DNA of 64,000 nt from an uncultured Clostridia bacterium (GCA_934747775.1 CAKVHA010000006.1:1-64000), one strand, 5' to 3'. Shown: positions 8,474 through 17,613, counted from the first letter of the stretch. Numbers and translations: made by a program. Notes: a model not told the origin generated them from the letters alone.

Positions 8474-10201
8474 ATGATAGAAATAAAAAGAATATTTAGC
8501 TATGCAAAACCGCTAAGGTGGTTTTTGTACTTGTCACTAATTAGCTACTTTATTAGCTCGTTTTTGTACGCATTAATTCCACTTTATATTGGGCGAGCAA
8601 TAGATGTTATTATTGGGGTAGGGCAAGTAAATTTTGCCGTGCTACTAAAGTATATTATATATCTAGCTGGGTTTCAGGTTTTTGCTGCAATTTTCGATTG
8701 GCTAGCAACAGTTTTTGAAAATCGCCTAAGCTATGGTGCTGCAAGAAAAATAAGGATGCAGTTGTATGATAAAATATTAAAAACACCTTTTAGTTTTCTA
8801 GATAGAATGCCGCGTGGCGACTTTTTAAGCCGAATGGTTAACGATATTGAAAACATTACCGACGGGTTTTTGGAAGGCGTAACCACAGTGTTCTCTGGTG
8901 TTTGTAGCATTGTGCTAAATATGTATTTTATGTTTAGTTTGCACAGCATTATGGCTGTTATAGTTGTGGCACTATCACCACTTTCAGTATTTGTAACAGC
9001 ATATATTGCTAAAAAGAGTAAAAAGATGTACATCGCCCACGCAAAAGCGTATGGCGATATGGGTGCTTATGTAGAAGAAATGGTTGCAAACCAAAAAGTT
9101 GTTAAGGCGTTCTCTTATGAAGATAGGGCGCTAGATGGCTTTAAGGTGGAATGTGATAAATTGTACGAAAGTGGCGTTGCATCACACTATTACGGAAACT
9201 TATCCAACCCAGCAACAAGGTTTATTAATGGCATTATCTACATTGCAGTTGGTTTTGCTGGCTGTATGTTTGCGCTTCACGGCGGATTAACTATTGGGGT
9301 AATTTCATCGTTTTTAAACTATGCCGACCAGTACTCAACGCCATTTGCAGATATTAGTAATGTCGTTAGTGATGTTCAAACCGCTTTGGCGTCGGGCAAA
9401 CGTGTTTTTGGAATACTAGACGAACCAAACGAGCCGGACGACAGTGCTTTGCCAGACTTAGAATCTTGCGACGGAAGTGTTAACATAGAAAATGTAAGTT
9501 TTAGTTATAATCCAAAACAAAAACTTATTGAAAACTTTAATTTGCAAGTTAAACCAGGTCAAAAGGTTGCCATAGTTGGCCCAACTGGTTGCGGAAAAAC
9601 AACGTTTATAAACCTTTTGATGCGCTTTTACGACACAACAGGCGGATATATCAAACTAAACGATACACCAATAAACGCCATTACGCGAAAGAGTTTAAGA
9701 GATCAGTACGGAATGGTGCTGCAAGAAAGCTGGTTGTTTAGCGGAACAGTGAGAGACAACATTGCATTTGGCAAACCAAGTGCAACCATAGAAGAAGTTA
9801 TGGACGCGGCAAAACTTGCTGGTGCTCACGATTTTATTGAACGTATGGATAGGGGATACAACTCCATTATAAACGAGAGTGGTGACAATATTTCACAAGG
9901 TCAAAAACAGCTTATTTGTATTGCGCGCATTATATTAATGAAACCAAAACTATTAATTTTGGACGAAGCAACATCAAACATCGATACACGTGCCGAAATG
10001 GAAATACAAAAAGCGTTTAATGTTATTATGAAAGGCAAAACCTGCTTTATGGTTGCGCATAGATTATCCACAATTGTGGGCAGTGATATAATTTTGGTTA
10101 TGAAAAAAGGTCAAATTATAGAGCAGGGAACACACGAAGAATTATTGGAGAAAAAAGGTTTTTACTATTATCTATATAATAGCCAGTTTAATGTGGTTTA
10201 A
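8474..10201 (+). CDS. ABC exporter subunit with catalytic site (heterodimer half 2)
   Basis: A 575-residue partner half-transporter. It has Walker A GPTGCGKTT, canonical Walker B with catalytic Glu (LLILDEATSNID) and switch His (MVAHRLSTI), but a degenerate signature, ISQGQKQL. This complements the first subunit: in the head-to-tail dimer one ATP site takes all its intact motifs (Walker B and His from this protein, signature from the other) and the second site is degenerate. I placed the start at ATG 8474, 13 bp after the upstream stop, because it gives a length matching the partner. A longer in-frame start at 8411 overlaps the preceding gene. Confidence 0.9.
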   Translation: MIEIKRIFSYAKPLRWFLYLSLISYFISSFLYALIPLYIGRAIDVIIGVGQVNFAVLLKYIIYLAGFQVFAAIFDWLATVFENRLSYGAARKIRMQLYDKILKTPFSFLDRMPRGDFLSRMVNDIENITDGFLEGVTTVFSGVCSIVLNMYFMFSLHSIMAVIVVALSPLSVFVTAYIAKKSKKMYIAHAKAYGDMGAYVEEMVANQKVVKAFSYEDRALDGFKVECDKLYESGVASHYYGNLSNPATRFINGIIYIAVGFAGCMFALHGGLTIGVISSFLNYADQYSTPFADISNVVSDVQTALASGKRVFGILDEPNEPDDSALPDLESCDGSVNIENVSFSYNPKQKLIENFNLQVKPGQKVAIVGPTGCGKTTFINLLMRFYDTTGGYIKLNDTPINAITRKSLRDQYGMVLQESWLFSGTVRDNIAFGKPSATIEEVMDAAKLAGAHDFIERMDRGYNSIINESGDNISQGQKQLICIARIILMKPKLLILDEATSNIDTRAEMEIQKAFNVIMKGKTCFMVAHRLSTIVGSDIILVMKKGQIIEQGTHEELLEKKGFYYYLYNSQFNVV

Positions 10202-10215
10202 ATTAAAGAAAATAA

Positions 10216-10249
10216 AAACACTTAAATGTAAAAATTTAAGTGTTTTTTT
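10216..10249 (+). terminator. Terminator after the ABC exporter pair
   Basis: A long A/T-rich stem AAACACTTAAAT/ATTTAAGTGTTT is followed by T. Confidence 0.8.
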
Positions 10250-10302
10250 ATTGAATTTGTTTAAATTTTTTAATATAATGTAATTTAGGACGGTAAAAGT
10301 TT

Positions 10303-12885
10303 ATGATAGAACTTAAAAACATCTCAAAAAATTATGTTTCTGGTGAAATGACCGTAGAAGCACTAAAAAATGTAAGCATAAATTTTAGACAAAACGAATT
10401 TGTGTCTATTTTAGGCCCATCTGGTTGCGGAAAAACCACGCTTTTAAACATTGTGGGCGGGCTAGATAAGTATACCAGTGGTGATATTATTATAGATGGC
10501 GTTTCCACTAAAGATTATAAAGATAAAGATTGGGACACTTATAGAAATCACTATATTGGTTTTGTTTTTCAGTCGTACAATCTTATTTCACATCTTAGCG
10601 TGCTAGAAAATGTGGAACTTGCACTTTCTATAGCTGGTTATAACAAAAAAGATAAGCGCGCTATGGCTATTGCTGCATTAGAAAGAGTGGGACTAAAACA
10701 ACAGATTAAGAAAAAGCCCAATCAGTTAAGCGGCGGTCAGATGCAACGTGTTGCAATTGCTCGTGCAATTGTTAACAACCCAAAAATCATTTTGGCAGAC
10801 GAACCAACTGGTGCGTTGGACACCGAAACCAGCGTGCAAGTTATGGATATATTAAAAGAAATTTCAAAATCGTGCTTGGTGGTTATGGTTACGCACAACG
10901 AAAACCTTGCTGCTGATTATTCGGATAGAATTATAAATATTTTGGATGGCGTTGTTACTGGCGATAGTAATCCGTATTCGCCGTCTGAGAAATCAATTGA
11001 AAAACAAAACGAAAAAGTTGAACAAGAAAAAGCGGAAGCTAAAAAGCCTAAAAAACAAAAAAGTAGTATGGGCGTTTTTACAGCATTAGGTTTGTCGCTT
11101 AAAAATTTGTTTAGCAAAAAATGGAAAACCGCAATAACCGCGTTTGCTGGCAGCATTGGCATAATTGGCATAGCGCTAGTGCTTTCGGTTAGCAACGGAA
11201 TGAACGCGTATGTTGGAAATATGCAAAGTGAAGCACTTAGCGGATATCCAGTTACAATAGGCACGGTGGCAATTGACTACGACGCACTAAAATCGTACTT
11301 TTCTAGCAACGAAGAAAACAAAACCGAAGTGGATAAAAACACCCAAACTAGCGTGTATAGCACTTCCAATTTGCTTTTTCAGTTTGGAAATTTTAATTTC
11401 CTAAGTCCCGATTTTGTGGAATATTTAAATGATTATGTAAAAATGGACAACAACAAACCAGAATCACAAAGATATCTTACATCATACAAAATGTCGTACC
11501 CTGTTACGCTTCAAATATTGACTGAAACAATGGGAATTGTAAAACAAATAGATACAAAGGTCATAACCAGTAGTACAAGCGGAACAACTTCATCTAGTAC
11601 ATTCTTTGAAGGCATCTCTAATAAGGATTATATTTTGGAAAACTACGAAGTATTGGGTGGCGAAAATGCACATTATCCAGCAAATAAAAATGAAGTAGCA
11701 TTAGTTATTGGCTCGGATAATTCCATTGCCTACAATAGCCTTAAGTCGCTAGGTTTGGCTGACGGAATTGAAATTAAGGCAACCGAAAAAACCACATTGG
11801 TAGATTTGGAAAAATTTGTAGGCAAAGAGTATAGATTTTTAAGAAACAATGATTATTTTATAAAGCACACCGACGGAGAAGAAATAAGTTTTTCATGCCT
11901 TGAATTTAATGAAAAAGATGTTGCAACAAATAAATCTTTGTATGATAGTTTGAGTGAAAATACATTAAAAATTTCGTGTGTGTTAAGATTGAAAGATAAT
12001 TCGTCTAGCCAAATTTTATCTAATGGCATTATGTATCTACCAGAACTTTCGGAGTATTTAAGAGCCGATGCCGAAGAAAGTGAAGTTGTTAAAGCGACTC
12101 GTCTTCTTGGTATTAACGACCAATTATATATTCCTTTCAACTTGGAAATAAGCGAATTGAGTGCGTTTATCCCAACTGGCACATCGCAAGAATATTTTAA
12201 ATACGATAGTTGTTACAAGATTATTGAAATTGTTAAATCAAAATTCAACACAAACCTTACCGAAGACGATGCAATGCAGTTGGCGTTGCAAATGTTGGGC
12301 GCGTCCGATTTGCCAACCAGCGTTATGTTTTACACATCAAGTTTTGATGCGAAAAAAGATGTTATGGATTACATAAACGCGTGGAACAGCAAAACAACTG
12401 AACGAAACAATAAAATTGTAATAAACGACGCGGCAGGATTTTTAACAGAAACATTGGGCTCGCTAATTGATATTGTTAGTTATGTTTTAATTGCATTTTC
12501 AGCAATCTCTCTAGTGGTTAGTAGCATTATGATAGGCGTTATCACTTACACTTCGGTTATTGAGCGAACAAAAGAAATTGGCGTTTTGCGCAGTATTGGT
12601 GCTCGCAAAAAAGATATTGCTAGAGTGTTTAATGCCGAAACTTTTGCTGTTGGGTTAATTTCTGGCGTGCTTGGTGTAACTATTAGTTTTATTTTAACAT
12701 TCCCAATAAGCGCATTAATTAAAAAGTTGGCAGGCGGAACGATAAAAACATCGTTGTCGTTCTTGACTATTTCCAACGTTCTAATTTTGGTTGGCATAAG
12801 CGTGGTGTTAACATTAATCGCGGGGCTTTTCCCAGCACTTATGGCTGCTAAAAAAGACCCAGTAAAAGCACTTCGCACCGAATAG
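10303..12885 (+). CDS. MacB-like fused ABC transporter (ATPase-FtsX permease)
   Basis: An 860-residue fusion. Residues 1-220 are a LolD/MacB-type ATPase (Walker A GPSGCGKTT, signature LSGGQMQR, Walker B ILADEPTGALD). A Lys/Glu-rich linker (about 225-255) leads to a first membrane helix near 270-290, a large extracytoplasmic domain (about 300-710), and three C-terminal helices with the FtsX core (ERTKEIGVLRSIGARKKDI). MacB-type transporters work as mechanotransmitters on substrates outside the membrane. In Gram-positives they handle peptides or cell-envelope-active compounds. It is monocistronic, with a ribosome site TAGGACGG. Substrate unknown. Confidence 0.88.
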   Translation: MIELKNISKNYVSGEMTVEALKNVSINFRQNEFVSILGPSGCGKTTLLNIVGGLDKYTSGDIIIDGVSTKDYKDKDWDTYRNHYIGFVFQSYNLISHLSVLENVELALSIAGYNKKDKRAMAIAALERVGLKQQIKKKPNQLSGGQMQRVAIARAIVNNPKIILADEPTGALDTETSVQVMDILKEISKSCLVVMVTHNENLAADYSDRIINILDGVVTGDSNPYSPSEKSIEKQNEKVEQEKAEAKKPKKQKSSMGVFTALGLSLKNLFSKKWKTAITAFAGSIGIIGIALVLSVSNGMNAYVGNMQSEALSGYPVTIGTVAIDYDALKSYFSSNEENKTEVDKNTQTSVYSTSNLLFQFGNFNFLSPDFVEYLNDYVKMDNNKPESQRYLTSYKMSYPVTLQILTETMGIVKQIDTKVITSSTSGTTSSSTFFEGISNKDYILENYEVLGGENAHYPANKNEVALVIGSDNSIAYNSLKSLGLADGIEIKATEKTTLVDLEKFVGKEYRFLRNNDYFIKHTDGEEISFSCLEFNEKDVATNKSLYDSLSENTLKISCVLRLKDNSSSQILSNGIMYLPELSEYLRADAEESEVVKATRLLGINDQLYIPFNLEISELSAFIPTGTSQEYFKYDSCYKIIEIVKSKFNTNLTEDDAMQLALQMLGASDLPTSVMFYTSSFDAKKDVMDYINAWNSKTTERNNKIVINDAAGFLTETLGSLIDIVSYVLIAFSAISLVVSSIMIGVITYTSVIERTKEIGVLRSIGARKKDIARVFNAETFAVGLISGVLGVTISFILTFPISALIKKLAGGTIKTSLSFLTISNVLILVGISVVLTLIAGLFPALMAAKKDPVKALRTE

Positions 12886-12891
12886 AGTATA

Positions 12892-12944
12892 AAAAAAGAA
12901 CCCATTTATGGAAGTTAATACATAATATCATAGGGTTCTTTTTT
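12892..12944. terminator. Bidirectional terminator
   Basis: AAAAAAGAACCC pairs with GGGTTCTTTTTT between convergent genes and can serve both strands. Confidence 0.85.
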
Positions 12945-12991
12945 GTTATTCAGTTGTATTAAACCTTAATATTTAAGGTTGTTTTTGTTTG

Positions 12992-14761
12992 TTAAATGTT
13001 TTCCGCCACAAACAATTTTTGAAACTTCTCGTTTGTGTCAAACAATTCGTCAAAAGTGCCTTGCGCTTCTATTTTGCCGTTGTCTATAAAGTAAATGATG
13101 TCTGCATTCTTAATAGTGGATAGTCTATGCGCAACAATAACAACAGTGCTGTTGTGCGACAAAGCGTCTATGCTCTTTTTGATTTCGTTTTGCGAAAAAT
13201 TGTCCAGGCTGCTTGTGCTTTCATCAAACAATATGATGCGTGAATTTCTAAGTAGGGCACGGGCAATTGCAAGACGTTGCTTTTGTCCACCGCTAAGTTT
13301 TATTCCACCTTCGCCCACAAGCGTGTCAATCCCTTTTGGCATATCGTCCAAAAAGTCCATATTTGCTTTTTTAATAACATCACTAATTTCTTTGTCGGTT
13401 GCATTTGGTTTTGCTAACAACAAATTTTCTTTAATGGTTTTATCAAAAATGTAAGGAAATTGGCTAACCAAACTAATGTTTTCTCTTAATGCGTTTTGGC
13501 TTAAATCGTTTACGTTAACGCCGTCTATCAAAACTTCGCCATCGTCTACGGTGTAAAGTTTTGGAATAAGGTTTAAAATTGTGCTTTTTCCGCATCCGCT
13601 ACGACCAACAAGCGCAACAGTGGTGTTTGCAGGTATTTTCATACTAAAGTTTTTAAAAACTTGTTTTTTATTGGCGTCTTTTTTCTCGCCAATTTTGTCG
13701 TCGTCATCGCGGTTAAGGTCAATTTCTTCGTAGCTAAACGACACATTTTTCAATTCAATTTCGCCCTTGCAATTAGGTAATTCTTGTGTTCCAAATTTTT
13801 CGGACTGAAACTTTTTTTCGTCCATAAGTGTATTTATTCGCTTTGATGAAATTTTGCAAGTGTTTAGGTTTTCGGTTATTCTGCCAAGTGTCCAAATTAG
13901 GTTGTTAATTTGGTCCTTATTTAAAATTATAAACAAAAACGAGCTTATTGCTAAATATGCGTTTTCTAGAAAATGTATAGATAAAAACACAATGCCAATT
14001 ACTACAAGGTCCACAATTCCCGACCTTATTGTCCAAAGGTGACCATTGGTTTGAAAACGTTTGCTAAAACTTTTACTGTAATCGTTAAGTAGCGTGTGTG
14101 ATTGCTCTTTTAGCGATTCTTCCATATTTAGCGATTTTATGTCTTTTTCGCTGCGGATAATTTCATTGGAGTAGGTGCTAAGTCTTTCGTTGCATTTGTT
14201 TAATGCTTTGGTGTTTTTTGTCCACAATTTTTGCTTATATGTTTCAAAAACAATTAGTGACAAAATTGTAACCGCAATAATTATGCCTATCCAAAGGTTG
14301 TAACTTGCTATAAACACAACCGACACAATGCCGCTCATTGCTTGTGACAACGATTCTACAAGTCCGTCCATAGCCCAAACAATGTTTTCTGGGTCGCTTG
14401 AAATTCTTGTGTTTAGTTTTCCCGAACTAATTCTATTGAAACTGTTGCTGTCGAAATTTAGGCACCTTTCTAATAGGTCGCGTTTTATGGATGTGCTAAG
14501 GTGTCTGCCAAAACTATAAAAGCATATGCTGCTAATCCAAACTGTAATTCTGCTGCCAATAATGCAAATTGCGGTTATTAAAAAGCAGTTTATTGCGGCG
14601 GTGTAGTTGGCTGCCGAAATTAATTCTAAAAACTGTGCAAGTTTTAATGTTGCAACAATGTTGAATAAATACGAAACGATATCTAGTAGTACATACAAAC
14701 AAACTAATAATTTTTTTTCTTTAAAATAATTTAAAATACTAAATTTATTTTTATCTTTCAT
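12992..14761 (-). CDS. ABC exporter (peptide/drug type), attenuator-controlled
   Basis: A 589-residue half-transporter with an N-terminal six-helix domain (about 15-320) and an ATPase with Walker A GRSGCGKST, signature LSGGQKQR, Walker B with catalytic Glu (IILFDESTSSLD) and switch His (IVAHRLSTI), so it should work as a homodimer. An unusual charged insert (RDDDDKIGEKKDANKK) lies between the A-loop strand and Walker A. GGGAG precedes ATG. It is preceded by a small peptide ORF and a terminator hairpin, an arrangement known for translation-sensed control of exporters and resistance genes. Substrate unknown. Confidence 0.88.
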   Translation of the reverse strand: MKDKNKFSILNYFKEKKLLVCLYVLLDIVSYLFNIVATLKLAQFLELISAANYTAAINCFLITAICIIGSRITVWISSICFYSFGRHLSTSIKRDLLERCLNFDSNSFNRISSGKLNTRISSDPENIVWAMDGLVESLSQAMSGIVSVVFIASYNLWIGIIIAVTILSLIVFETYKQKLWTKNTKALNKCNERLSTYSNEIIRSEKDIKSLNMEESLKEQSHTLLNDYSKSFSKRFQTNGHLWTIRSGIVDLVVIGIVFLSIHFLENAYLAISSFLFIILNKDQINNLIWTLGRITENLNTCKISSKRINTLMDEKKFQSEKFGTQELPNCKGEIELKNVSFSYEEIDLNRDDDDKIGEKKDANKKQVFKNFSMKIPANTTVALVGRSGCGKSTILNLIPKLYTVDDGEVLIDGVNVNDLSQNALRENISLVSQFPYIFDKTIKENLLLAKPNATDKEISDVIKKANMDFLDDMPKGIDTLVGEGGIKLSGGQKQRLAIARALLRNSRIILFDESTSSLDNFSQNEIKKSIDALSHNSTVVIVAHRLSTIKNADIIYFIDNGKIEAQGTFDELFDTNEKFQKLFVAENI

Positions 14762-14788
14762 ATATTCTCCCTATTTTTTACGAGAAAA

Positions 14789-14822
14789 AAATCTCGAAGT
14801 GATATTGTTCATTTCGAGATTT
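14789..14822 (-). terminator. Attenuator terminator in the exporter leader
   Basis: A 10-bp stem (TTCGAGATTT at 14813-14822 with AAATCTCGAA at 14789-14798 on the plus strand) is followed on the minus strand by a T-run and then the exporter ribosome site. The sequence at 14805-14814 can instead pair for 10 bp with 14870-14879, inside the leader ORF, giving a partly competing structure. Confidence 0.7.
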
Positions 14823-14853
14823 ATATTTAGTATTTCTACGGCAATATAAAAGG

Positions 14854-14916
14854 CTACTTAGAAACCACAAAATGAACAAATATTAAGTTGTTAAATTTTA
14901 AGATAACATTGCTCAT
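14854..14916 (-). CDS. 20-residue leader peptide of the ABC exporter
   Basis: An ORF of 20 codons (MSNVILKFNNLIFVHFVVSK) with a near-perfect AAGGAGG ribosome site 9 nt before ATG. It lies between a TTGACA promoter and the terminator hairpin that precedes the exporter. Its 3' half contains the sequence that can pair with the terminator loop, so a moving ribosome would expose the terminator and a stalled one could leave the alternative pairing free. The peptide is hydrophobic. It could alternatively be a secreted or signalling peptide, but size and position favour a leader. Confidence 0.65.
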   Translation of the reverse strand: MSNVILKFNNLIFVHFVVSK

Positions 14917-14969
14917 TTTTTGTTTCCTCCTTAAATTATTTGCAAAATTATTTTTCTTTTAACACTTTT

Positions 14970-14998
14970 AAGTTATCACTTTAAAAATTGTTTGTCAA
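14970..14998 (-). promoter_or_regulatory. Promoter of exporter leader
   Basis: On the minus strand there is TTGACA (14993-14998), a 17-bp spacer and a weak -10, TAACTT (14970-14975). Confidence 0.5.
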
Positions 14999-15041
14999 TA
15001 CATTTTATTAAGTTTTTTTCAATTTTGCTACCGCTATTTGG

Positions 15042-15067
15042 CTTACAACTTATATATAAGTTGTAAG
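15042..15067. repeat. Perfect 26-bp palindrome overlapping a promoter
   Basis: A perfect palindrome (CTTACAACTTATA and its complement) is followed by eight T on the plus strand. It overlaps the candidate -35 of the rlmD-like gene. It could be an intrinsic terminator or an operator. Confidence 0.6.
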
Positions 15068-15089
15068 TTTTTTTTAAATTTGTTATAAT
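15061..15089 (+). promoter_or_regulatory. Promoter of the rRNA methyltransferase gene
   Basis: TTGTAA (15061-15066), a 17-bp spacer and TATAAT (15084-15089), 17 bp before ATG. Confidence 0.5.
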
Positions 15090-15105
15090 AAAAATAGGTG
15101 AATTT

Positions 15106-16431
15106 ATGATTAATAAAAATGATATTTTAGACGTTGATATTATAGATATGGGCTGCAACTTAGAAGGCATTGCAAAAGTTGACGGCGTGGTTTTGTTTGT
15201 GCCATACGCTATAGTTGGCGAAAAAGTTAAGGTTCAGGTTATTAACACAAAACAGCGTGCCTACATTGCAAAAGTGTTGCAAGTTTTAAAGCCTAGCCCT
15301 TTTAGAACAACCCCAAAATGCCCATACTTTGGCAAGTGTGGTGGTTGCCAAACCCAACACATAAATTATAGCGAACAGCTAAAATTAAAAACAAATATGG
15401 TTGATAACGCAATTAAAAACATTGCAAAATTAGACGCGGCAGTAAGTACTTGCGTGCCTTGCGATAATGAGTACGCCTATCGCAATAAGTTGGCGTTCCC
15501 TATTAACCCCATCACTAAAAAGGTGGGAATGTTTCGCACAAACTCACATAATATTGTGGATATTTCAAATTGTGAAATCCAAGAAAAGTGGGCAAGTGAT
15601 TTAATTGAGATTATAAACAGCTATATTTCAACCTATGATGTTAGTGTGTTTAGCGAAACGCAAAATAGTGGGCTATTAAAACACATTGTTGCACGCGCCT
15701 TTAACGGACAATACTTGTTTACTATAGTTATAAACGGAAACAATTTGCCAAATGCCAACAATTTGGTGGAAATGCTAAGGTCTAAATTTGATAATTTTGG
15801 ATTAAATGTTAATATAAATACCATTAATAATAATGTGATTATGACCAATAATTTTAAACACATCTATGGTTTACAAAAAATATCTTGCAGTGAGTACGGC
15901 TTAAATTATGAAATTACAAATGCAAGTTTTATGCAAGTTAACAACAATATTAAACATAAAATTTATGATGCGGTTTTAAATGAAATAAATGGCGGCGTTG
16001 TTGTGGATGCGTATAGTGGCGCAGGTTTGCTTTCGGCAATTGTAAGCAAAAAGGCAGATAAGGTTTTTGGCATAGAAATTGTAAAACCAGCTGTGGATAG
16101 TGCAAACAAACTAACGCTAGAAAACAATATATTTAACCTTAAAAACATTTGCGGCGATACAGCAATTGAACTTCCAAACCTTGTAAAACAAATTGGCACA
16201 AATTTTTCGCTTATTCTAGATCCGCCAAGAAAGGGCTGCGACGCAAAAGTGCTAAACACAATTTTAAAATCAAAACCGCAAAAAATTGTGTACGTAAGTT
16301 GCAATCCTAGTACGCTTGCTCGCGACTTAGGTGTCTTAAAGGAAAATTACAACATATTAAGCATCACGCCTTTTGATATGTTCCCCGAAACTTGCCACGT
16401 AGAAACCCTAGCTGTTTTGCAGTTAAGATAA
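15106..16431 (+). CDS. rlmD: 23S rRNA (uracil-5-)-methyltransferase, RlmD/RlmCD family
   Basis: A 441-residue RumA/TrmA-family enzyme that forms 5-methyluridine in 23S rRNA using S-adenosylmethionine. It has an N-terminal TRAM domain (about 1-58), iron-sulfur cluster cysteines (Cys72, Cys78, Cys81 in CPYFGKCGGC, with a fourth in ISNCEIQ), and a C-terminal Rossmann methyltransferase with DPPRKGCD and the catalytic-Cys motif SCNPSTLARD. GGTG precedes ATG. In low-GC Gram-positives a single enzyme often methylates both RlmC and RlmD sites, so RlmCD activity is possible. Family certain, target position inferred. Confidence 0.9.
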   Translation: MINKNDILDVDIIDMGCNLEGIAKVDGVVLFVPYAIVGEKVKVQVINTKQRAYIAKVLQVLKPSPFRTTPKCPYFGKCGGCQTQHINYSEQLKLKTNMVDNAIKNIAKLDAAVSTCVPCDNEYAYRNKLAFPINPITKKVGMFRTNSHNIVDISNCEIQEKWASDLIEIINSYISTYDVSVFSETQNSGLLKHIVARAFNGQYLFTIVINGNNLPNANNLVEMLRSKFDNFGLNVNINTINNNVIMTNNFKHIYGLQKISCSEYGLNYEITNASFMQVNNNIKHKIYDAVLNEINGGVVVDAYSGAGLLSAIVSKKADKVFGIEIVKPAVDSANKLTLENNIFNLKNICGDTAIELPNLVKQIGTNFSLILDPPRKGCDAKVLNTILKSKPQKIVYVSCNPSTLARDLGVLKENYNILSITPFDMFPETCHVETLAVLQLR

Positions 16432-16440
16432 AATAATAAA

Positions 16441-16472
16441 AAAGAACTTTCGTTTTGAAAGTTCTTTTTTTG
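16441..16472. terminator. Bidirectional terminator
   Basis: AAAGAACTTTC pairs with GAAAGTTCTTT, with T-runs on both strands. It serves rlmD and the converging tRNA-Gly. Confidence 0.85.
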
Positions 16473-16474
16473 TT

Positions 16475-16548
16475 TGGAGCGGGTGAGGGGAATCGGACCC
16501 CCGTAACTGGCTTGGGAAGCCAGCACTCTGCCATTGAGTTACACCCGC
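16475..16548 (-). tRNA. tRNA-Gly (anticodon CCC)
   Basis: A 74-nt tRNA on the minus strand: acceptor GCGGGTG/CACCCGC, anticodon stem CTGGC/GCCAG with loop TTCCCAA, T-arm and encoded CCA. The anticodon CCC reads GGG. Confidence 0.93.
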
Positions 16549-16762
16549 ATTAAAACTATGCAATATTATATAATGAAATAGTGGTTAAGTCAAATGTAAA
16601 AGCTTAATTCTTTTTGCGGTGATGTAATTTTTTGTGGATTGAACAAAATTATCAACATAATAATTAAAATTAATATTTTAAATTTAGTTAAAATCAATAG
16701 TGTCAAAAAGGCAAACTTTCACATATTATGGAATTGATAACGAAATATAGGAGGTTATCAAT

Positions 16763-17569
16763 ATGTCTTGTTGTGGAAACAATAATGTTTGGCGCGAGTC
16801 TTGTGGTTGTGGCTGGATAAACCCAATCCGTACTACGCCTATAAATGTTGGAATAACTGGACCTGCTGGCCCTATTGGACCCGCTGGTCCAATCGGTCCT
16901 GCTGGTCCGCAAGGAATACAAGGTGTTACTGGTGCCACAGGCGCAACTGGAGCTACTGGACCACAAGGAATTCAAGGGCTTCAAGGACTTCAAGGAATAC
17001 AGGGCGTAACAGGTGCTACCGGAGCTACTGGACCAACTGGTGCTACTGGTGCTCAAGGTGTTACAGGTTCAACAGGTCCTACCGGTCCAACAGGTCCAAC
17101 AGGTGCTACTGGCGAAACAGGTGCAGTGGGCGCAACTGGTCCTACCGGTCCAACTGGAGCGGACGCAACGCTTATAAACGAAAATGCAACAGTGGTTGAC
17201 ACAACCACTCAAACACTAACTACTGGCACAGCGCTTACTTTTCCTACCGTTGTAACAAACAATGGTCTAACAGTTGCCAATAATTCGGTTACAGTTCCTG
17301 AAGCTGGAACATATTTAGTAAATTTTGGCTTTGGTGTAGCATCGGCAAATACTGCTGGGGATAATATTGCGATAGCAATAAATGGTGCAGCCAATACAAA
17401 CACTGGGCGTGCTACTTCAACTACTAATTCCAACTCTGGCAGTTATGTTTTAACACTTAGTGCAAACGATGCAATTACGCTTGTTCCTACTGTTACTGCG
17501 TCTGGAACAACAACGCTATCTAACACTGGTGAGCCAAGTGTGTATCTAACTGTTGTGAGAATATTCTAA
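16763..17569 (+). CDS. BclA-like collagen-repeat protein (exosporium/spore surface)
   Basis: A 268-residue protein with a Cys-rich start (MSCCGNNN, then SCGCGW), about 33 Gly-X-Y triplets (about residues 31-133, rich in GPT, GAT and GPQGIQ), then a 130-residue C-terminal domain resembling the BclA TNF-like trimerisation domain. In spore-formers such proteins form the hair-like nap of the exosporium. There is no signal peptide, as expected for assembly from the mother cell. It has a strong AGGAGG ribosome site, is monocistronic and ends at a terminator. Repeat length probably varies between strains. The DNA repeats are codon-level only and do not form a CRISPR array. Confidence 0.88.
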   Translation: MSCCGNNNVWRESCGCGWINPIRTTPINVGITGPAGPIGPAGPIGPAGPQGIQGVTGATGATGATGPQGIQGLQGLQGIQGVTGATGATGPTGATGAQGVTGSTGPTGPTGPTGATGETGAVGATGPTGPTGADATLINENATVVDTTTQTLTTGTALTFPTVVTNNGLTVANNSVTVPEAGTYLVNFGFGVASANTAGDNIAIAINGAANTNTGRATSTTNSNSGSYVLTLSANDAITLVPTVTASGTTTLSNTGEPSVYLTVVRIF

Positions 17570-17582
17570 ACCATAATCAATT

Positions 17583-17613
17583 AAAACACGGAACACAAGT
17601 TCCGTGTTTTTGT
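17583..17613 (+). terminator. Terminator after the collagen-like gene
   Basis: AAAACACGGAA pairs with TTCCGTGTTTT and is followed by T. Confidence 0.88.

Noticed and set aside
16690..16740. CATATTAT as a sigma-K/sigma-E -10 upstream of the collagen-like gene
   Set aside because: No convincing -35 at the right distance; a spore-specific promoter is expected from function but not shown by the sequence.
16763..17165. Short tandem repeats that might look like a CRISPR or minisatellite array
   Set aside because: They are Gly-X-Y codon repeats of a collagen-like protein, in frame with the gene and without unique spacers.
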